Origin: Siphonodentalium dalli
Taxonomy: Eukaryota > Mollusca > Scaphopoda > Gadilida > Siphonodentaliidae
Assembly (NCBI GenBank): GCA_032622095.1
Contig: CP136066.1
Location: 51,744,911 to 51,808,910, forward strand
Reading direction: 5' to 3'
Length of the DNA stretch: 64,000 nucleotides
Below the pieces are notes generated by a model. It made no database searches, was not told where the DNA came from, and saw nothing but the letters and a program-made list of their open reading frames with translations. Every line of letters begins with the position of its first letter. The first letter of the stretch is position 1. The translations under genes were made by a program, and so were the position numbers. This document shows, in pieces, positions 10,457-20,545 of the stretch.

Positions 10457-12716
10457 GAAAATTAAATATTTAAACAACTACCATAATTAGATAACATACA
10501 TAATCATAAAAGCAACTAACCTCATAAACTCAACTCTATATCCAAAAGCACGAAACGAAAACAGCTCACACATGTATAAACTTTAACTGAATAAAACTCA
10601 ACAACTTAACTCCAGGAAACAAACTGACAAAGTAAAAATTACCAATTTCTAACAAAGACGACCAGATCTATACCGCGCGAAATGCAACGAATATTATTGG
10701 ACAATCTCGACCTATCATAAATAAATAGCACCCTGTCGTAAAAAGACACAATACAAAGAGAGAATTGTCATCGCGCAAAACCAGGACTGCCAGACCATGT
10801 GCAGTGCATGTAACACGATATGGCAATCACACACGCACCAAGTGGGTGACATATTTCTTTTCACCAACCCGCCCAGATGCAAAAAATCGAGGCTTAATTA
10901 ATCAAAGAAACCGATCTGAACTATACAAAGTGGGTTGGCCAATAATACAGAAATTTAACGCCATGTACCCGTATATATCACGCACATGGCCCCCTCACAG
11001 CAAGGCAATATTTCATCTCCAGGAAGTTATCACCTGGCGGCCAACACGCTTTATTATCGCCTCAATCAACAATTCGGGAGACGCGAATAACTTCGGCCTC
11101 TTCAAATTTCAGGCGAATCGCATGCATTAATTTAAATGCTAAATCAAAGCAAGAAACATGAAGCATTTCCACTCATACAAGTTTAGATGCCAAGTTCATA
11201 ATTTGTCAGACAGTTTTGCCTCATTAGCACTCAGATAATAGCATGTGTCACGACGGACACATATACTAATTAAATTATTCACGCCCCATCTTCGGAATAA
11301 TTATCACAGACACCGAATAAGCAATTACGTCATAATGAATCGTGTTAATCGCCCCAACGGTAAACCCATAATTTGTTATCATACACTTAATCACGCGTAG
11401 TTACCACCCTGTGTTCAATCCAATGCAATAGCGACGATTCATGCGCAAAATCATCGCTAATCTGGCCGGGTAAAATGCGGATCATAATATGGATCCTGTA
11501 CAGAAGTGCAATCAAATGTCTGATCAACCTTGATTCCACATAGATCAAATGAACTAGTATAGAGGCCAGGAAACGCATCTCAACACATACGCGTAACTAC
11601 TCTTCATATTAACATATCATTATTCAGTATATTCCCCGATATAGCTTACCAGTTCAAGTTATCCAAATAATCACAATTATATACCGCTTGTAAAATATCT
11701 TAATACAATTGTCACATGGCAGGGTATGACAAAAACATAGGCTGAAATGATGGCCTACACTAAGGGACAAGCGCATATATCTGAATATATAACTTTAATT
11801 GTGATGTAGCAATGCCAAGCATCAATGATGACCGAATCAATCGATATTTTAACCGTACGCGCGCGATGTAAAACTTCAAACCCAAGTACCCAGTTGATAT
11901 CGCACTCCAGTATAAATCATACGACATTATGTGAAAACAGATTTATTTCTATCTCAACCACAAATAAATATCACATGAATGCAAATGGCAGCCCATGTTT
12001 GAAGCAATCGCATAAAATCCCAATATTTTTATACACAAAGCACGACTACCAACAGAGCCTACACCCCTCCCTCAATTTTTAAACCAATTGAGTCCCACCC
12101 GAATCATTTCAATGATGAAACAGTTCTCCCGATTTTTGTATTATCATACAATTTTAATCATTATTATCCAACCCCATTTCCAAGTCATTACAACCGAATG
12201 CCTCCAAAAATACAAGCTTTGCAAACGCACATCTTATCGCAATAATGAAACAGTTTGTCCACAAGCCAGACACCTACAAAATGCTCGACGTCACGACGTC
12301 ACAAGGAAAAGACCTTACCAAGACGATGAAACGACTAAAGTCACATCACCCAAACCTCGTGACACAGGAGCCGGAAGTGGACATTAGCGCTCGCCAAAAT
12401 TAATCAATCGAGCACATCCATGAACTTTTGAACGAAGTATCGTTCACCCACTTATTGTTCAACATAATTATGATTGCATTACATGTATTCTAATGTCATT
12501 TATATTGATACCCTTTATATTATCACACTCATGTTACCTCATCGTGCCAACTCTCTTCATAATGCAAATGGCTTCACCATGTACATTTATACAATTTTTT
12601 ATGACGACAACACGTCGTAACTTATATGCACAGGAAACCCTTGAATCAACTCTACTCATTGTCCAAGCATACCGAAGTACCAAACCCCTAGATTTTAACA
12701 CTAGTAGTCAAAATCT
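10457..12716 (+). other. Post-pol region of the LTR element, no recognisable gene
   Basis: About 2.3 kb separate the pol remnant from the 3' LTR. Where some Ty3/gypsy elements carry env, this has only short frames. One, 12088..12387, starts with a basic residue run and a hydrophobic stretch (FLYYHTILIIIIQPH) that could be a signal peptide. Another, 10765..11130 with a non-ATG start, is basic and Trp-containing. Neither shows a known envelope motif. I treat the region as noncoding or decayed. Confidence 0.4.
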
Positions 12717-12730
12717 GAAAATAAGGGGGA
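12717..12730 (+). promoter_or_regulatory. Candidate polypurine tract
   Basis: gaaaataaggggga is all-purine except one T and lies five bases before the 3' LTR. That is the position from which plus-strand DNA synthesis is primed in LTR elements. The short gap to the LTR border is slightly atypical. Confidence 0.55.
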
Positions 12731-12735
12731 CCCTA

Positions 12736-13206
12736 TGTAGAGTAATCACCCCTACCCCTTCTTATTCAAGGGACGTGATAGTACATACTAAACATATCCA
12801 TCTTACCTATGGGGGAGACAGAATATAATCGAACTATAGTGACCCCAACCAAATTGCCAAGGTCATACTCGGAGAGGCCGCGACCTATGATTTATGCAAG
12901 TCTAACCACAAAGGAAGGAAGTATTAGGTAATAATTCCAGTTCACCCATGGGTCAGTACAGACAGAGAGATGCACTAATGACTGCTACCAGTCATTAGCG
13001 ATATATAAACCAGACATTAATCTACTCCTCAATCAGTTTCGGCTCTTCAGACTAATTGGCAGATGTCAACATCCACCCGCTAAATTAATAAGCGGCGTTC
13101 CTGTCTTTCCATCCATCCAAGATTTGATTCATAACATTGCTGTTGACTATACATTGATATTAGATGTGAATAAATGATATACAAGAACTGACTTCATTCT
13201 TCCACA
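12736..13206 (+). repeat. 3' LTR
   Basis: This 471-bp direct copy of 8496..8966 has the same TGTAG...TTCCACA ends and is followed by the target duplication tccg. The four differences from the 5' LTR are all single-base substitutions. Confidence 0.92.
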
Positions 13207-13719
13207 TCCGGATTTCTGCAACTCGTTAGTGGTATATAATCAAATTTTGCATTGAGACATAGCACATTGGTGCATGATTGTATGTATGTGTGTGCAAGTG
13301 CAGGGATGTGGCTATTTGGAGAGGTGGGTGGCCAATAACATCATTGTTGTTTGAGTATTGTTTTTTTTTACCCTGGGAAAATTGTGTTATTGAGAAATTT
13401 CTTCGACTCAGTGGTGGGTGGGGAGAATCACTCGATTATTTCTTGGTAAGACATTCATTGTATAATGGGGACAATCAGCCACGTCCCTGCACATGTCACA
13501 AATAAATGAATTACATAACATAATATTGTGCGAAGTACTATCTATACATACATAATTGTACATGTACAGTGTTCTATATAAACATAAGTAGTGCAATAAT
13601 AATTTTAATAATTGGAATTATTGAAATGGCAAGGTAACTGTGAGTGTAGAATAATACATTCGAGTCTGAACATAAATCCAGGCACTACTAGTAGATGTTG
13701 ACAAGCTGGGTGGGGGGGG
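13207..13719. other. Intergenic, no gene recognised
   Basis: Sequence flanking the LTR insertion. A poly-T run (near 13363) and a poly-G run (near 13713) are present. No coding frame is supported on either strand. Confidence 0.45.
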
Positions 13720-13721
13720 GG

Positions 13722-13980
13722 TATGCCGACATACATGTATGTTCATAAGCACGATTTTCCTTTATTTTATTTACTCGGCATAAAATAAATATTTTATTTT
13801 ATTTATTTATTTGTTTATGTGGTTAGTCTTAGGATTCAGTGTGTTGGGGCCGACGTATGCCGACATGTTCATAAGCACGATTTTTTTCTTTATTTGATTT
13901 ACTCGGCATAAAATAATTATTTTATTTTATATATTTATTTGTTTATGTGGTTAGTCTAAGGATTCAGTGTGTTGGGGATG
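13722..13980. repeat. Tandem duplication of about 130 bp
   Basis: Two adjacent copies each contain gtatgccgacat, gttcataagcacgatttt, ttactcggcataaaataa, and ggttagtctaaggattcag ending in gtgttgggg. The first spans about 13722-13850 and the second 13853-13978. They differ in T-run length and by a few substitutions. No coding content is apparent. Confidence 0.8.
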
Positions 13981-15056
13981 CAAAAGAGAATTTTTATTTA
14001 TTAAAGTTTTATTCATTTTCTAACTACGTCCGCCACAAAAAAAAGGTGGCTTTGCTTGCTTGTAGCCTGTAGGGATATTCGTATTAAATGTGGCCTGGTT
14101 TGTTCAGACTCGGATGTAACAGTTAGTTTATTTATAGCACTAAAAACTCAACACTGAATGCAATATGAGGCATTTTTTATGGAGATGATGCATCTTCACA
14201 CTCTGGGTGCTGGGTCTGCTATCAATGTTTTTAATAACTATAAATATGTATTTTGGTTTGATATGACCTAGCATTATAGAATGATCCTGCAGTGAAGTTC
14301 TGAAAACTCCAGTCTTCATGCTTAATATAAATGGCATTGAAGCGTTAACACCAGCTTTGTGATTCCGGGGGGGGGGGGTTACTTGCAGGAAGAGCATTCA
14401 AGATTTGGGGCGAATTTTTTGTTGTTGTATCTTTTAAATTTATTTATTTATTATTTTACTACTGGGTTGTGTATCGCTAATCAGGTTTCTTGTTTAATAT
14501 GCTTATATGAATATGTATTTTGGTGACCCAACAGCCCAGAGTAATTGGTACTTTTAACTAATTTGGTATTAGCTGAATCGCACTGGCATCATGGAGTTGC
14601 TTATCATTAACAAATTCTGTATACTGTTTCATGGTGATAAATAACATAATATAATATCGATAACTGTCTCTCTTTATCAAATTATACATTTACAAGGGAT
14701 AAGGAAAAAGAAATTAAGAAAAATAAAGATTTCGTGTTTTCGGTCACATTAATTAGAAAATATAATTATGGTATACAGATATAGATATCTCCAGTTTGAT
14801 TCATCGCATCTTGATGGGTTATCATTATATATATATGATTATATACATTATTAGATTTATAAATATATACTTCTAAATCATAAAGCATAATTATACGTCT
14901 GACAAGTACCGTACATACAGTTCACAGGTCCCTGGGGAAAATTACCAAAACACCACTACAACTATACCAGATTACTGGTACAGTCTATATCGGTATCTTA
15001 GCAATCCTCACCAGGGCCGATGGATGGATGGGTTTATGTACAATGTCAGGTTCAGT
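13981..15056. other. Intergenic, AT-rich
   Basis: Very AT-rich sequence with tata-type runs (14830-14880) and a poly-G run at 14367. I see no gene. The downstream part of the LINE whose ORF1 ends at 15057 should begin here but does not: no endonuclease or RT text can be read below that point. Confidence 0.5.
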
Positions 15057-16301
15057 TCACCTGTGGACTCCACCTGATTCTTTGATGGCTGCAGATCGAA
15101 TCTGTGGTTCAGGTGGCATAGTTACATCAAGTTGGTGTCTGAGGCCTTCCTTGTGGATCTTGAAGAAGATTTTGCCTTTTATCGTCCAATAAGAATCGAC
15201 CTTTTTGTCCACAAACTTTAAGCTACTCAAGGATTTAATCAATCCCTGTCGTTTTTGAGTCAGGTCTTCGCAGATTAGGACTGATGATTTCCATTTGAGA
15301 AACCTCTTGGACCGGAAAATGGCATCCTTGACTGGGAAGTAAGTGAATCTAACAATTATGTTTATCATGGTTAGGTTGGAGCTTGGTTGATTAAGTTCGG
15401 TTGAGTTTGGTGTGGCTTCACCTTGTGGTTTATTGGAACGTCGATTATAAGTGTTCTCCCGGGCTCTTCCAAGAGGGTGTGAGTTGACTATGTCTGAAGG
15501 ATGGACATCAATTGAGAGGAACTTCTTACAGAAGGCCCTTACCATGTTGCTGGTTGGGAGTTTGTATATATCAGACTCGTCACTGTTAATGTGGAAGTTG
15601 AGAAACCTCAGATTGAGTTGACGTCCATGTTGTTCATTATCTTCAACGGTATCGGCTGTGGATTTTTGAGTGGCTTCGATTTCCTTTATCCTTTTGAGTA
15701 ACGCAGTGTTGGCGGACTTTAGTTCATTAACGTCGGATTGAAGTTTTGTGACTGTCCCTGTGGTCGACTGGATAGCACTTTTCACGGCCTTTTCCACAGT
15801 CTCTGGTAAGGTTGAAAGTACCTCGTTCACAGCTTTTTTAACCCCTGAGTTGACTAGCTGGACTAGGTCTGCCTGGATCCCTTTTGTAACATGTTGTTCT
15901 AGTGTGGGGAGAAGCTTTTCACTACAGCGTTCTATGAAGGAGTTTGACTGTAGGGCTGATTCGACAGCTGACTCAACTAAATCAGCTAATGACGTGGTCT
16001 TTTTTGGATTTTTATCTGGGGCTGCCTTAGCTTGTCTACGTGTGCGGGATTTTCCTTGTGATAAGGTCAATGTTTGATCACTGTCGTATTCAAACTCGCT
16101 GAGGTAGTTACAGGCGCTTAGATCCTCTACAGAGCCCCTGTGTCTTAGTGAGCGCAGTTCGAATGGCGAAGCTTTTTTCCTTTTCACACTGCTACTCTCA
16201 TTCATAGTATTGTTAGTTTCATTCATGGGGTCATCTGAGGTGGGATCAGGGATTACAACTGTAGTTGTTGAGTCACCTTTTGTGGGTTGTTGAGTTGCCA
16301 T
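15057..16301 (-). CDS. LINE ORF1, coiled-coil and RRM-type RNA-binding protein (intact frame)
   Basis: I start the protein at the ATG at 16301 (MATQQPTKGD; 414 codons). The frame extends 36 codons further upstream but without an ATG. Order of parts: a Ser/Thr- and acid-rich N-terminus; a basic stretch (KSRTRRQAKAAPDKNPKK, about residues 85-102); a long helical region with periodic Leu/Val (about 105-225); and the hallmark EDNEQHGRQLNLRF at the coil/RRM junction. A C-terminal domain follows with IIVRFTYFPVKDAIFRSKRF and VLICEDLTQKR. This is the L1-ORF1p/Transposase_22-like layout, an RNA chaperone that coats LINE RNA. There are no stops, yet no ORF2 follows, so the element is truncated at its 3' side. 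The related, broken ORF1 at 47890..50480 shares SHPLG-type and ICEDLT blocks. Confidence 0.85.
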   Translation of the reverse strand: MATQQPTKGDSTTTVVIPDPTSDDPMNETNNTMNESSSVKRKKASPFELRSLRHRGSVEDLSACNYLSEFEYDSDQTLTLSQGKSRTRRQAKAAPDKNPKKTTSLADLVESAVESALQSNSFIERCSEKLLPTLEQHVTKGIQADLVQLVNSGVKKAVNEVLSTLPETVEKAVKSAIQSTTGTVTKLQSDVNELKSANTALLKRIKEIEATQKSTADTVEDNEQHGRQLNLRFLNFHINSDESDIYKLPTSNMVRAFCKKFLSIDVHPSDIVNSHPLGRARENTYNRRSNKPQGEATPNSTELNQPSSNLTMINIIVRFTYFPVKDAIFRSKRFLKWKSSVLICEDLTQKRQGLIKSLSSLKFVDKKVDSYWTIKGKIFFKIHKEGLRHQLDVTMPPEPQIRSAAIKESGGVHR

Positions 16302-16509
16302 TACCTCGAAATTAGGAGAGTTGACAGTCCTTTTGCAGATTTTGAGTTGATCACCTCTATATGATTTCTTCAGCTGATGTATACATTCAATAGCACAATA
16401 TTCTCTCAAAATGATTATGTTAACTTCTCATTACACTCATTAAAAAACCCGACTTTAGTTGCCGAAAAATTTACGTCACCCGTAACCATCTCGAGCAGGC
16501 GTATTCTTA

Positions 16510-16966
16510 AAAGAAGGCTTCGGTGTAGTTTCTGTCAGCTTTAACAGTACGGAGGAACTTGTGGCCCCTAGTAAGCACAAATGGTAGGGAGATGTCTACA
16601 TCTTGGTGGCGGATTTTGTATAGCATGACCAGGGAGGATAAGATTCTTCTTTGTTGAAGGATTTGCCAATTTAGTGTGTGGAGCAGATATGTTATGATGT
16701 CTCTCTCGTTGCTACCAGTTGTATCTATTTAGAGTGTTGCGTGCAGCCCGTCTCTGTACAATTTCTACTTTCTCTGAGAGGTACTGCTGCCAGGGGTCCC
16801 ATATTGAGCTACAGTATTCCAGTTGTGGTCTAACATATGTTTTGTAGGCAAGGTATTTTGTTTTGTAGTTTTTCGTTCTCATGTTACGTCTTAGGAATCG
16901 GAGGGTGGCATTGGCTTTATTTGTGATGGTAGTGATGTGGGTTTTCCAGGATAGGTCCACACGTCA
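16510..16966 (-). pseudogene. LINE ORF2, C-terminal end of reverse transcriptase region (fragment)
   Basis: Two frame pieces on the minus strand read LSWKTHITTITNKANATL, RFLRRNMRTKN, YVRPQLEYCSSIWDP and KVEIVQRRAAR. After a break at about 16728 they continue IITYLLHTLNWQILQQRR, VMLYKIRHQDVDISLP and NYTEAFF. This is the thumb and post-RT region of CR1/Jockey-type LINEs, which normally ends in a FFPRT-x-x-WN motif; here a TAA follows AFF. Both ends are cut. It lies upstream of the 15057..16301 ORF1 in the same orientation, so it belongs to a different insertion. Confidence 0.8.
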
Positions 16967-17960
16967 GTTCGCGATCACTAATTCAGAAGACGAGAATACC
17001 GACACGCCAATTCTGAATAAACTTGCTTACTTTATATGCTGTTGTTGATATTGTCCTGTACTAATCAATAGAGGTTGGCCTCAAAGCTTTGGGGAATTAT
17101 TCTAGTGTCATTACCAAGTGTAGCAGCATTGGCTTTGAATGTTGTGAATAGTGACAGTCGAATTAACAACTCGAAAATATCAACATCGGCCGGTGGCGAC
17201 CCACATCAGACAGTGTTGACAGTATTCCAGAACATCTACATACACGAAGTAACTATCTGATCCAATTTGGCCAAAATAAAAAATATTTGTCATTTCAGTT
17301 GTCACGGCTTCGGTTGTTAATCAACCGAGTTATAACATTTTAGTCCACACTAAAACTTAAAAAGTGTACGTGTAAGTCGCGGCAGAATGCGGCTTCAAAT
17401 AAAATATGCAAGCGGGTGTTATGTCGTGTTTTCACGGTTTTTATAGGATACTGTAAAACGATTGATGACGGCGAGTCGATGCGCGGCCTTTTTGTTCACT
17501 CAAATTTGATAATTTGCACCCAAATCGACACAGGTGAACGTCTTATCCTATCAACTTGGAGCCAACGATTTGGTGCTGTGTGGAACCCATGATCTACTGG
17601 TTCTACATCATTATACATGTTCTACAGGTACAGTCATATAGTATCATTATATATACCGATGGGGGCTACTGTCTTTACGGAGTGCCCAAAATAAAAAATT
17701 TTATCCAAGAGTGTAATATGCACTATTATATCTCACACTGACTGCACACTGCTATACTAATTTAAGACAGTACCCCAGTAGGATTCCTACTCGCCTACTA
17801 TTCGTTTTCCATTTATAGTGCGACTCATTTCGCGCAATCGGGTTTCCACATGAAGACACGGCCAATCTGAAACTATAACTTATACGTCACGTTACTCGAT
17901 TTTACAAGTGTCCGATCATAGATGTCCAATGTATTGAATAGTTTGTCACTTTAGTTTGAC
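16967..17960. other. Intergenic, no gene recognised
   Basis: No gene, repeat family or RNA signature is evident. Short frames at 17075 and 17556 lack protein-like composition. Confidence 0.45.
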
Positions 17961-17962
17961 AG

Positions 17963-18083
17963 TCGGACAGTATACAGTTGTCGCCCGCTGTCGATGGAGA
18001 CATTGAGATTTGTCACCCGCTCGAGAACGGAATCCCGATGTCTCCCGAGAAGAAGGGCAACAACTGTTTTGTTATCCGATTAT
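17963..18083. repeat. Dispersed ~120-bp module, copy 1
   Basis: It starts gacagtatacagttgtcgcc and contains agatttgtcacccgctcgag and caactgttttgttatccga. A diverged copy lies at 19406..19540. Motifs of the tcgcccg type recur again at 20408 and 20485. Function is unknown. Confidence 0.65.
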
Positions 18084-18303
18084 ACCACAGAAAAAACTCC
18101 TTGCCATCTACACGCACGATGTTGCACTGAGTTTAGAGTGCTTTCTTTCCCGATTATGTATATTTTCATTAACTACTTTTCGTTCTGTTCGATAAACGAT
18201 AGTCAAGTCGTTAAGCGTTTGATAATCAGCGTTTATTTACGATCATTTTGGTGGTTAAATCGTCAATATCGGTCCATGCAATGTAAACAAATAAGCCATA
18301 TAG

Positions 18304-18640
18304 GTATGTTATCGCCTTCTGCAATGTGGAAAATTCAATGTCGCCTTGCGCGCGGAATTTACTCGCGATGTTCATTTCATAACGGTCTTCCCCGAAAGCT
18401 ATTGGAGAGTTGTCGATTTCATGAATGTACATTCATATGTGTCAGTGCTCCCAAGTACATGGGGTTCCTCAAACAAAATACTTCTATGATCACATTGCAG
18501 ACATCGCGGAGAGGTCTGATATCATGGATAAGCATACAGTACCATTCATTCGCGACAAACGTATGCATTACGTTGTCTACCAGCAAACATTTACAACCAA
18601 CCAACCTGAAGGGATCTACTCTTTCAATCTTGCACCATAA
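18304..18640 (+). pseudogene. Unidentified degraded coding frame
   Basis: Two overlapping plus-strand frames have well-mixed, protein-like composition. The first (18304..18489) includes GKFNVALRAEFTRDVHFITV, then FPESYWRVVDFMNVHSYVSV. The second (18425..18640) includes TKYFYDHIADIAERSDIMDK, FIRDKRMHYVVYQQTFTTNQ and PEGIYSFNLAP before a TAA. A single frame change near 18470 would join them. I do not recognise the family. A longer frame, 17994..18788, runs in a third register but is Ser/Cys/Arg-rich and looks like a shadow. A candidate promoter lies 77 bases after the stop, so it does not drive this frame. The call rests on composition alone. Confidence 0.3.
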
Positions 18641-18716
18641 TGTCGACATGAACATATTGAATCACCGCGATAAAAGTATCAACTTAAAAGTTCGAATATT
18701 AGTGTTCACTAAATAT

Positions 18717-18773
18717 ATGCAAATTAGCAAACATCACAACTGGTGTGTTTTGCGAATCCGTGGGGTATATAAG
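18717..18773 (+). promoter_or_regulatory. Octamer plus TATA promoter-like block, copy 1
   Basis: The octamer atgcaaat is followed by tagcaaacatcaca and, 49 bases after the octamer start, by tatataag. The same block with the same order and nearly the same spacing occurs at 20214. Octamer plus TATA at this distance is typical of some histone and small nuclear RNA promoters in animals. No transcript can be recognised downstream. Confidence 0.4.
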
Positions 18774-18835
18774 ATCTATGATTGTTAGTACATTATAGTG
18801 ATATATTTACACACTAAGTGTTGTCATCACTAAAT

Positions 18836-18880
18836 CCAGCATTCTGATTGGTCGGCGCCCACGTGGCTAGTTGCAGTTAT
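18836..18880 (-). promoter_or_regulatory. CCAAT plus CACGTGG module
   Basis: On the minus strand the stretch reads gccacgtgggcgccgaccaa followed by tcagaa. It combines a CACGTGG E-box with a CCAAT box. The plus-strand tandem units at 20400-20530 combine the same elements (gccaatcagaag with cgcccg). The repeated pairing is seen directly; regulatory function is inference. Confidence 0.35.
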
Positions 18881-19152
18881 TTCTCGGTGAATGCGTAACG
18901 CCTCATAACACCAAGCTAATAACACAATCGATACGTCACTAGGTTTGGAAAGACGAACGCGTAATGCTTTGGGCGCATTTTGACTCGCGCAGGATTGACT
19001 TAATACATCATCGGGTTTCAACATGAAGAGAAATTGTTCCTATTAACTTTTGCCAAGGGTGCTATTGGGTATTTTGGGCTGATCTTGTCACGATACACTT
19101 TTCGATTTAAATATATTTACAAAAGCGGCTTTTTCGCTAAATGTATATAAAT

Positions 19153-19313
19153 ATAAGGATTAACTGTCATGTGGACTATTTTTATGGAGATGTAACGGTG
19201 AGGTAAGTGGACATAACTTGTATGTAAAACCCTTCGGGTTTTACACAAGTTATGTCCACTTACCTCACCGTTACATCTCCATAAAAACAGTCCACATGAC
19301 AGTTAATCCTTAT
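19153..19313. repeat. Near-perfect 160-bp inverted repeat (hairpin)
   Basis: The left arm, from ataaggattaactgtcatg at 19153 to aaaaccc near 19232, is repeated in reverse complement to 19313. Only a two-base insertion in the left arm and an occasional mismatch break the pairing. The centre is cccttcggg, a stem closed by a UUCG-type tetraloop if transcribed. Arms are about 78 bp. It could be a foldback MITE or a source of double-stranded RNA. Confidence 0.85.
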
Positions 19314-19405
19314 GTGAAATAGAGTTACTGCAGTGTGTGTTTGGAGATATTCTTGCATTATAACATCAGGCGGGCGGCAAAAACAAAGTCTCCCGGCTCA
19401 GCGGG

Positions 19406-19540
19406 CGACAGTATACAGTTATCGCCCGCGATTGAGTGAGACACGGGGATTTGTCGCCCGCTCGAGACCTGGAATGTCACCCGAGGGCCGCCATGTCTCA
19501 CGAAAACAAGGGTGATAACTGTTTTGTTATCTGACAATGG
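19406..19540. repeat. Dispersed ~120-bp module, copy 2
   Basis: It begins gacagtatacagttatcgcc and contains ggatttgtcgcccgctcgag and taactgttttgttatctga, aligned with 17963..18083. A plus-strand frame continues rightward to 19873 with two in-frame stops, including SFAQIFSGQFASCTVEIGSR and FGFVSNEREYADRCVNFQNA. That text may be a second degraded, unidentified frame. Confidence 0.55.
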
Positions 19541-20213
19541 AGTACACACGAACCTCCGTGATATCAGGCATAAATGCGCGCATATATTCTTTAATCCAGT
19601 TCGAAAAGTTAATTTTATGTTGGAATCATCGCTATTTAGAAAATAAAACATTCATAATCTGGATCAATTAACAGACCCGTCATTTGCGCAGATATTCTCC
19701 GGTCAGTTTGCTAGTTGCACTGTGGAAATCGGTTCACGTAAAGAAGAGTAAAGCAATTTCGAAGTTGAGAAGCCATGCAGCGAAATGTTCGGTTTCGTAT
19801 CAAATGAGCGTGAATACGCCGACAGATGTGTTAATTTCCAGAATGCTAAAATGTGGAACTACACGTTGTAGTAGTGCAAAAAGAAATTGACATCTGTCAC
19901 AGATCGTTACGCAACATAAGGGTATTCTCTGAAGTCTGATGAATGTATTGAAGAAAAGAAATAATCAATTGATAAACAGCAAAGAGTGGCTATTTTATCT
20001 AGTACATAAACGTAGTTGTAACGTATGTACATCGTATGTGCAATTGTCTGCAGCATACCAACTACATAATGAAGTCTATCTATTTGTCTCACGGTCTTTA
20101 TTATTGATATAAAAAGGTCCAATATGAATATTACACCTTATAACAGATATGTGTCTGTGATAACACCATTTATACATAGCGTGCTTTAATTGCAAATAAA
20201 AAAACACACAATT

Positions 20214-20271
20214 ATGCAAATTAGCAAACACCACAGTTCGCGGTTGTTATGAAACAGTGTGGTTTATATAA
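20214..20271 (+). promoter_or_regulatory. Octamer plus TATA promoter-like block, copy 2
   Basis: It has atgcaaat, tagcaaacaccaca and, 51 bases from the octamer start, tatataaac. Twenty-one of 22 bases in the upstream part match copy 1 at 18717. Another tgcaaata lies at 20190. Downstream there is no coding frame. Confidence 0.4.
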
Positions 20272-20394
20272 ACAGTGTTTTTCGAAATTATCAGAGCGCT
20301 TTCAGAGAATCTCTGTGCGGTGAGTTCTTCGTAGTTCTATGTTTACTGGTAACAGCTGAGCGGTCAATAACTGAGACAATGTTACCCTCGAGGG

Positions 20395-20545
20395 TGATAT
20401 GGTGATTTATCGCCCGCCATGTGACGCACTCTCAGCCAATCAGAAGAGAGGAAAATGGGATGAAGGATAACAATGTGATTTGTCGCCCGGCACGTGGCAG
20501 GAAATGGGCCAATCAGAAGGGTGGAAAATAGGGAGGAGGGTAACA
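20395..20545 (+). repeat. Two imperfect ~80-bp tandem units with CCAAT boxes
   Basis: Each unit has a gatttgtcgcccg-like start, then gccaatcagaag and ggaaaatggg/ggaaaataggg, then agggtaacaat. The units start near 20400 and 20477. The same motifs appear inverted at 18836..18880. Confidence 0.65.

Larger units (their letters stand above)
8496..13206 (+). mobile_element. LTR retrotransposon, internally deleted, probably Ty3/gypsy-type
   Basis: Two direct 471-bp LTRs (8496..8966 and 12736..13206) start TGTAGAG and end TTCCACA, giving the TG...CA termini of LTR elements. The copy is bounded by a 4-bp duplication, tccg at 8492-8495 and again at 13207-13210, so the insertion is complete. I count four differences between the LTRs (guttatg/tttatg-type changes near 8651, 8732, 8787 and 8809), under 1%, which implies a recent insertion. 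The 3.8-kb interior lacks gag, protease, reverse transcriptase, RNase H and the integrase core. Only the integrase C-terminal part of pol survives (9692..10456). It must depend on proteins from intact relatives. The Ty3/gypsy assignment rests on the GPF/Y-like module and the 4-bp target duplication. Confidence 0.9.

Noticed and set aside
17994-18788. A 264-codon open frame on the plus strand
   Set aside because: It is long for chance, but it is rich in Ser, Cys, Arg and Ile, has no recognisable domain, and overlaps two other frames with more protein-like text. I treat it as a shadow, though not with certainty.
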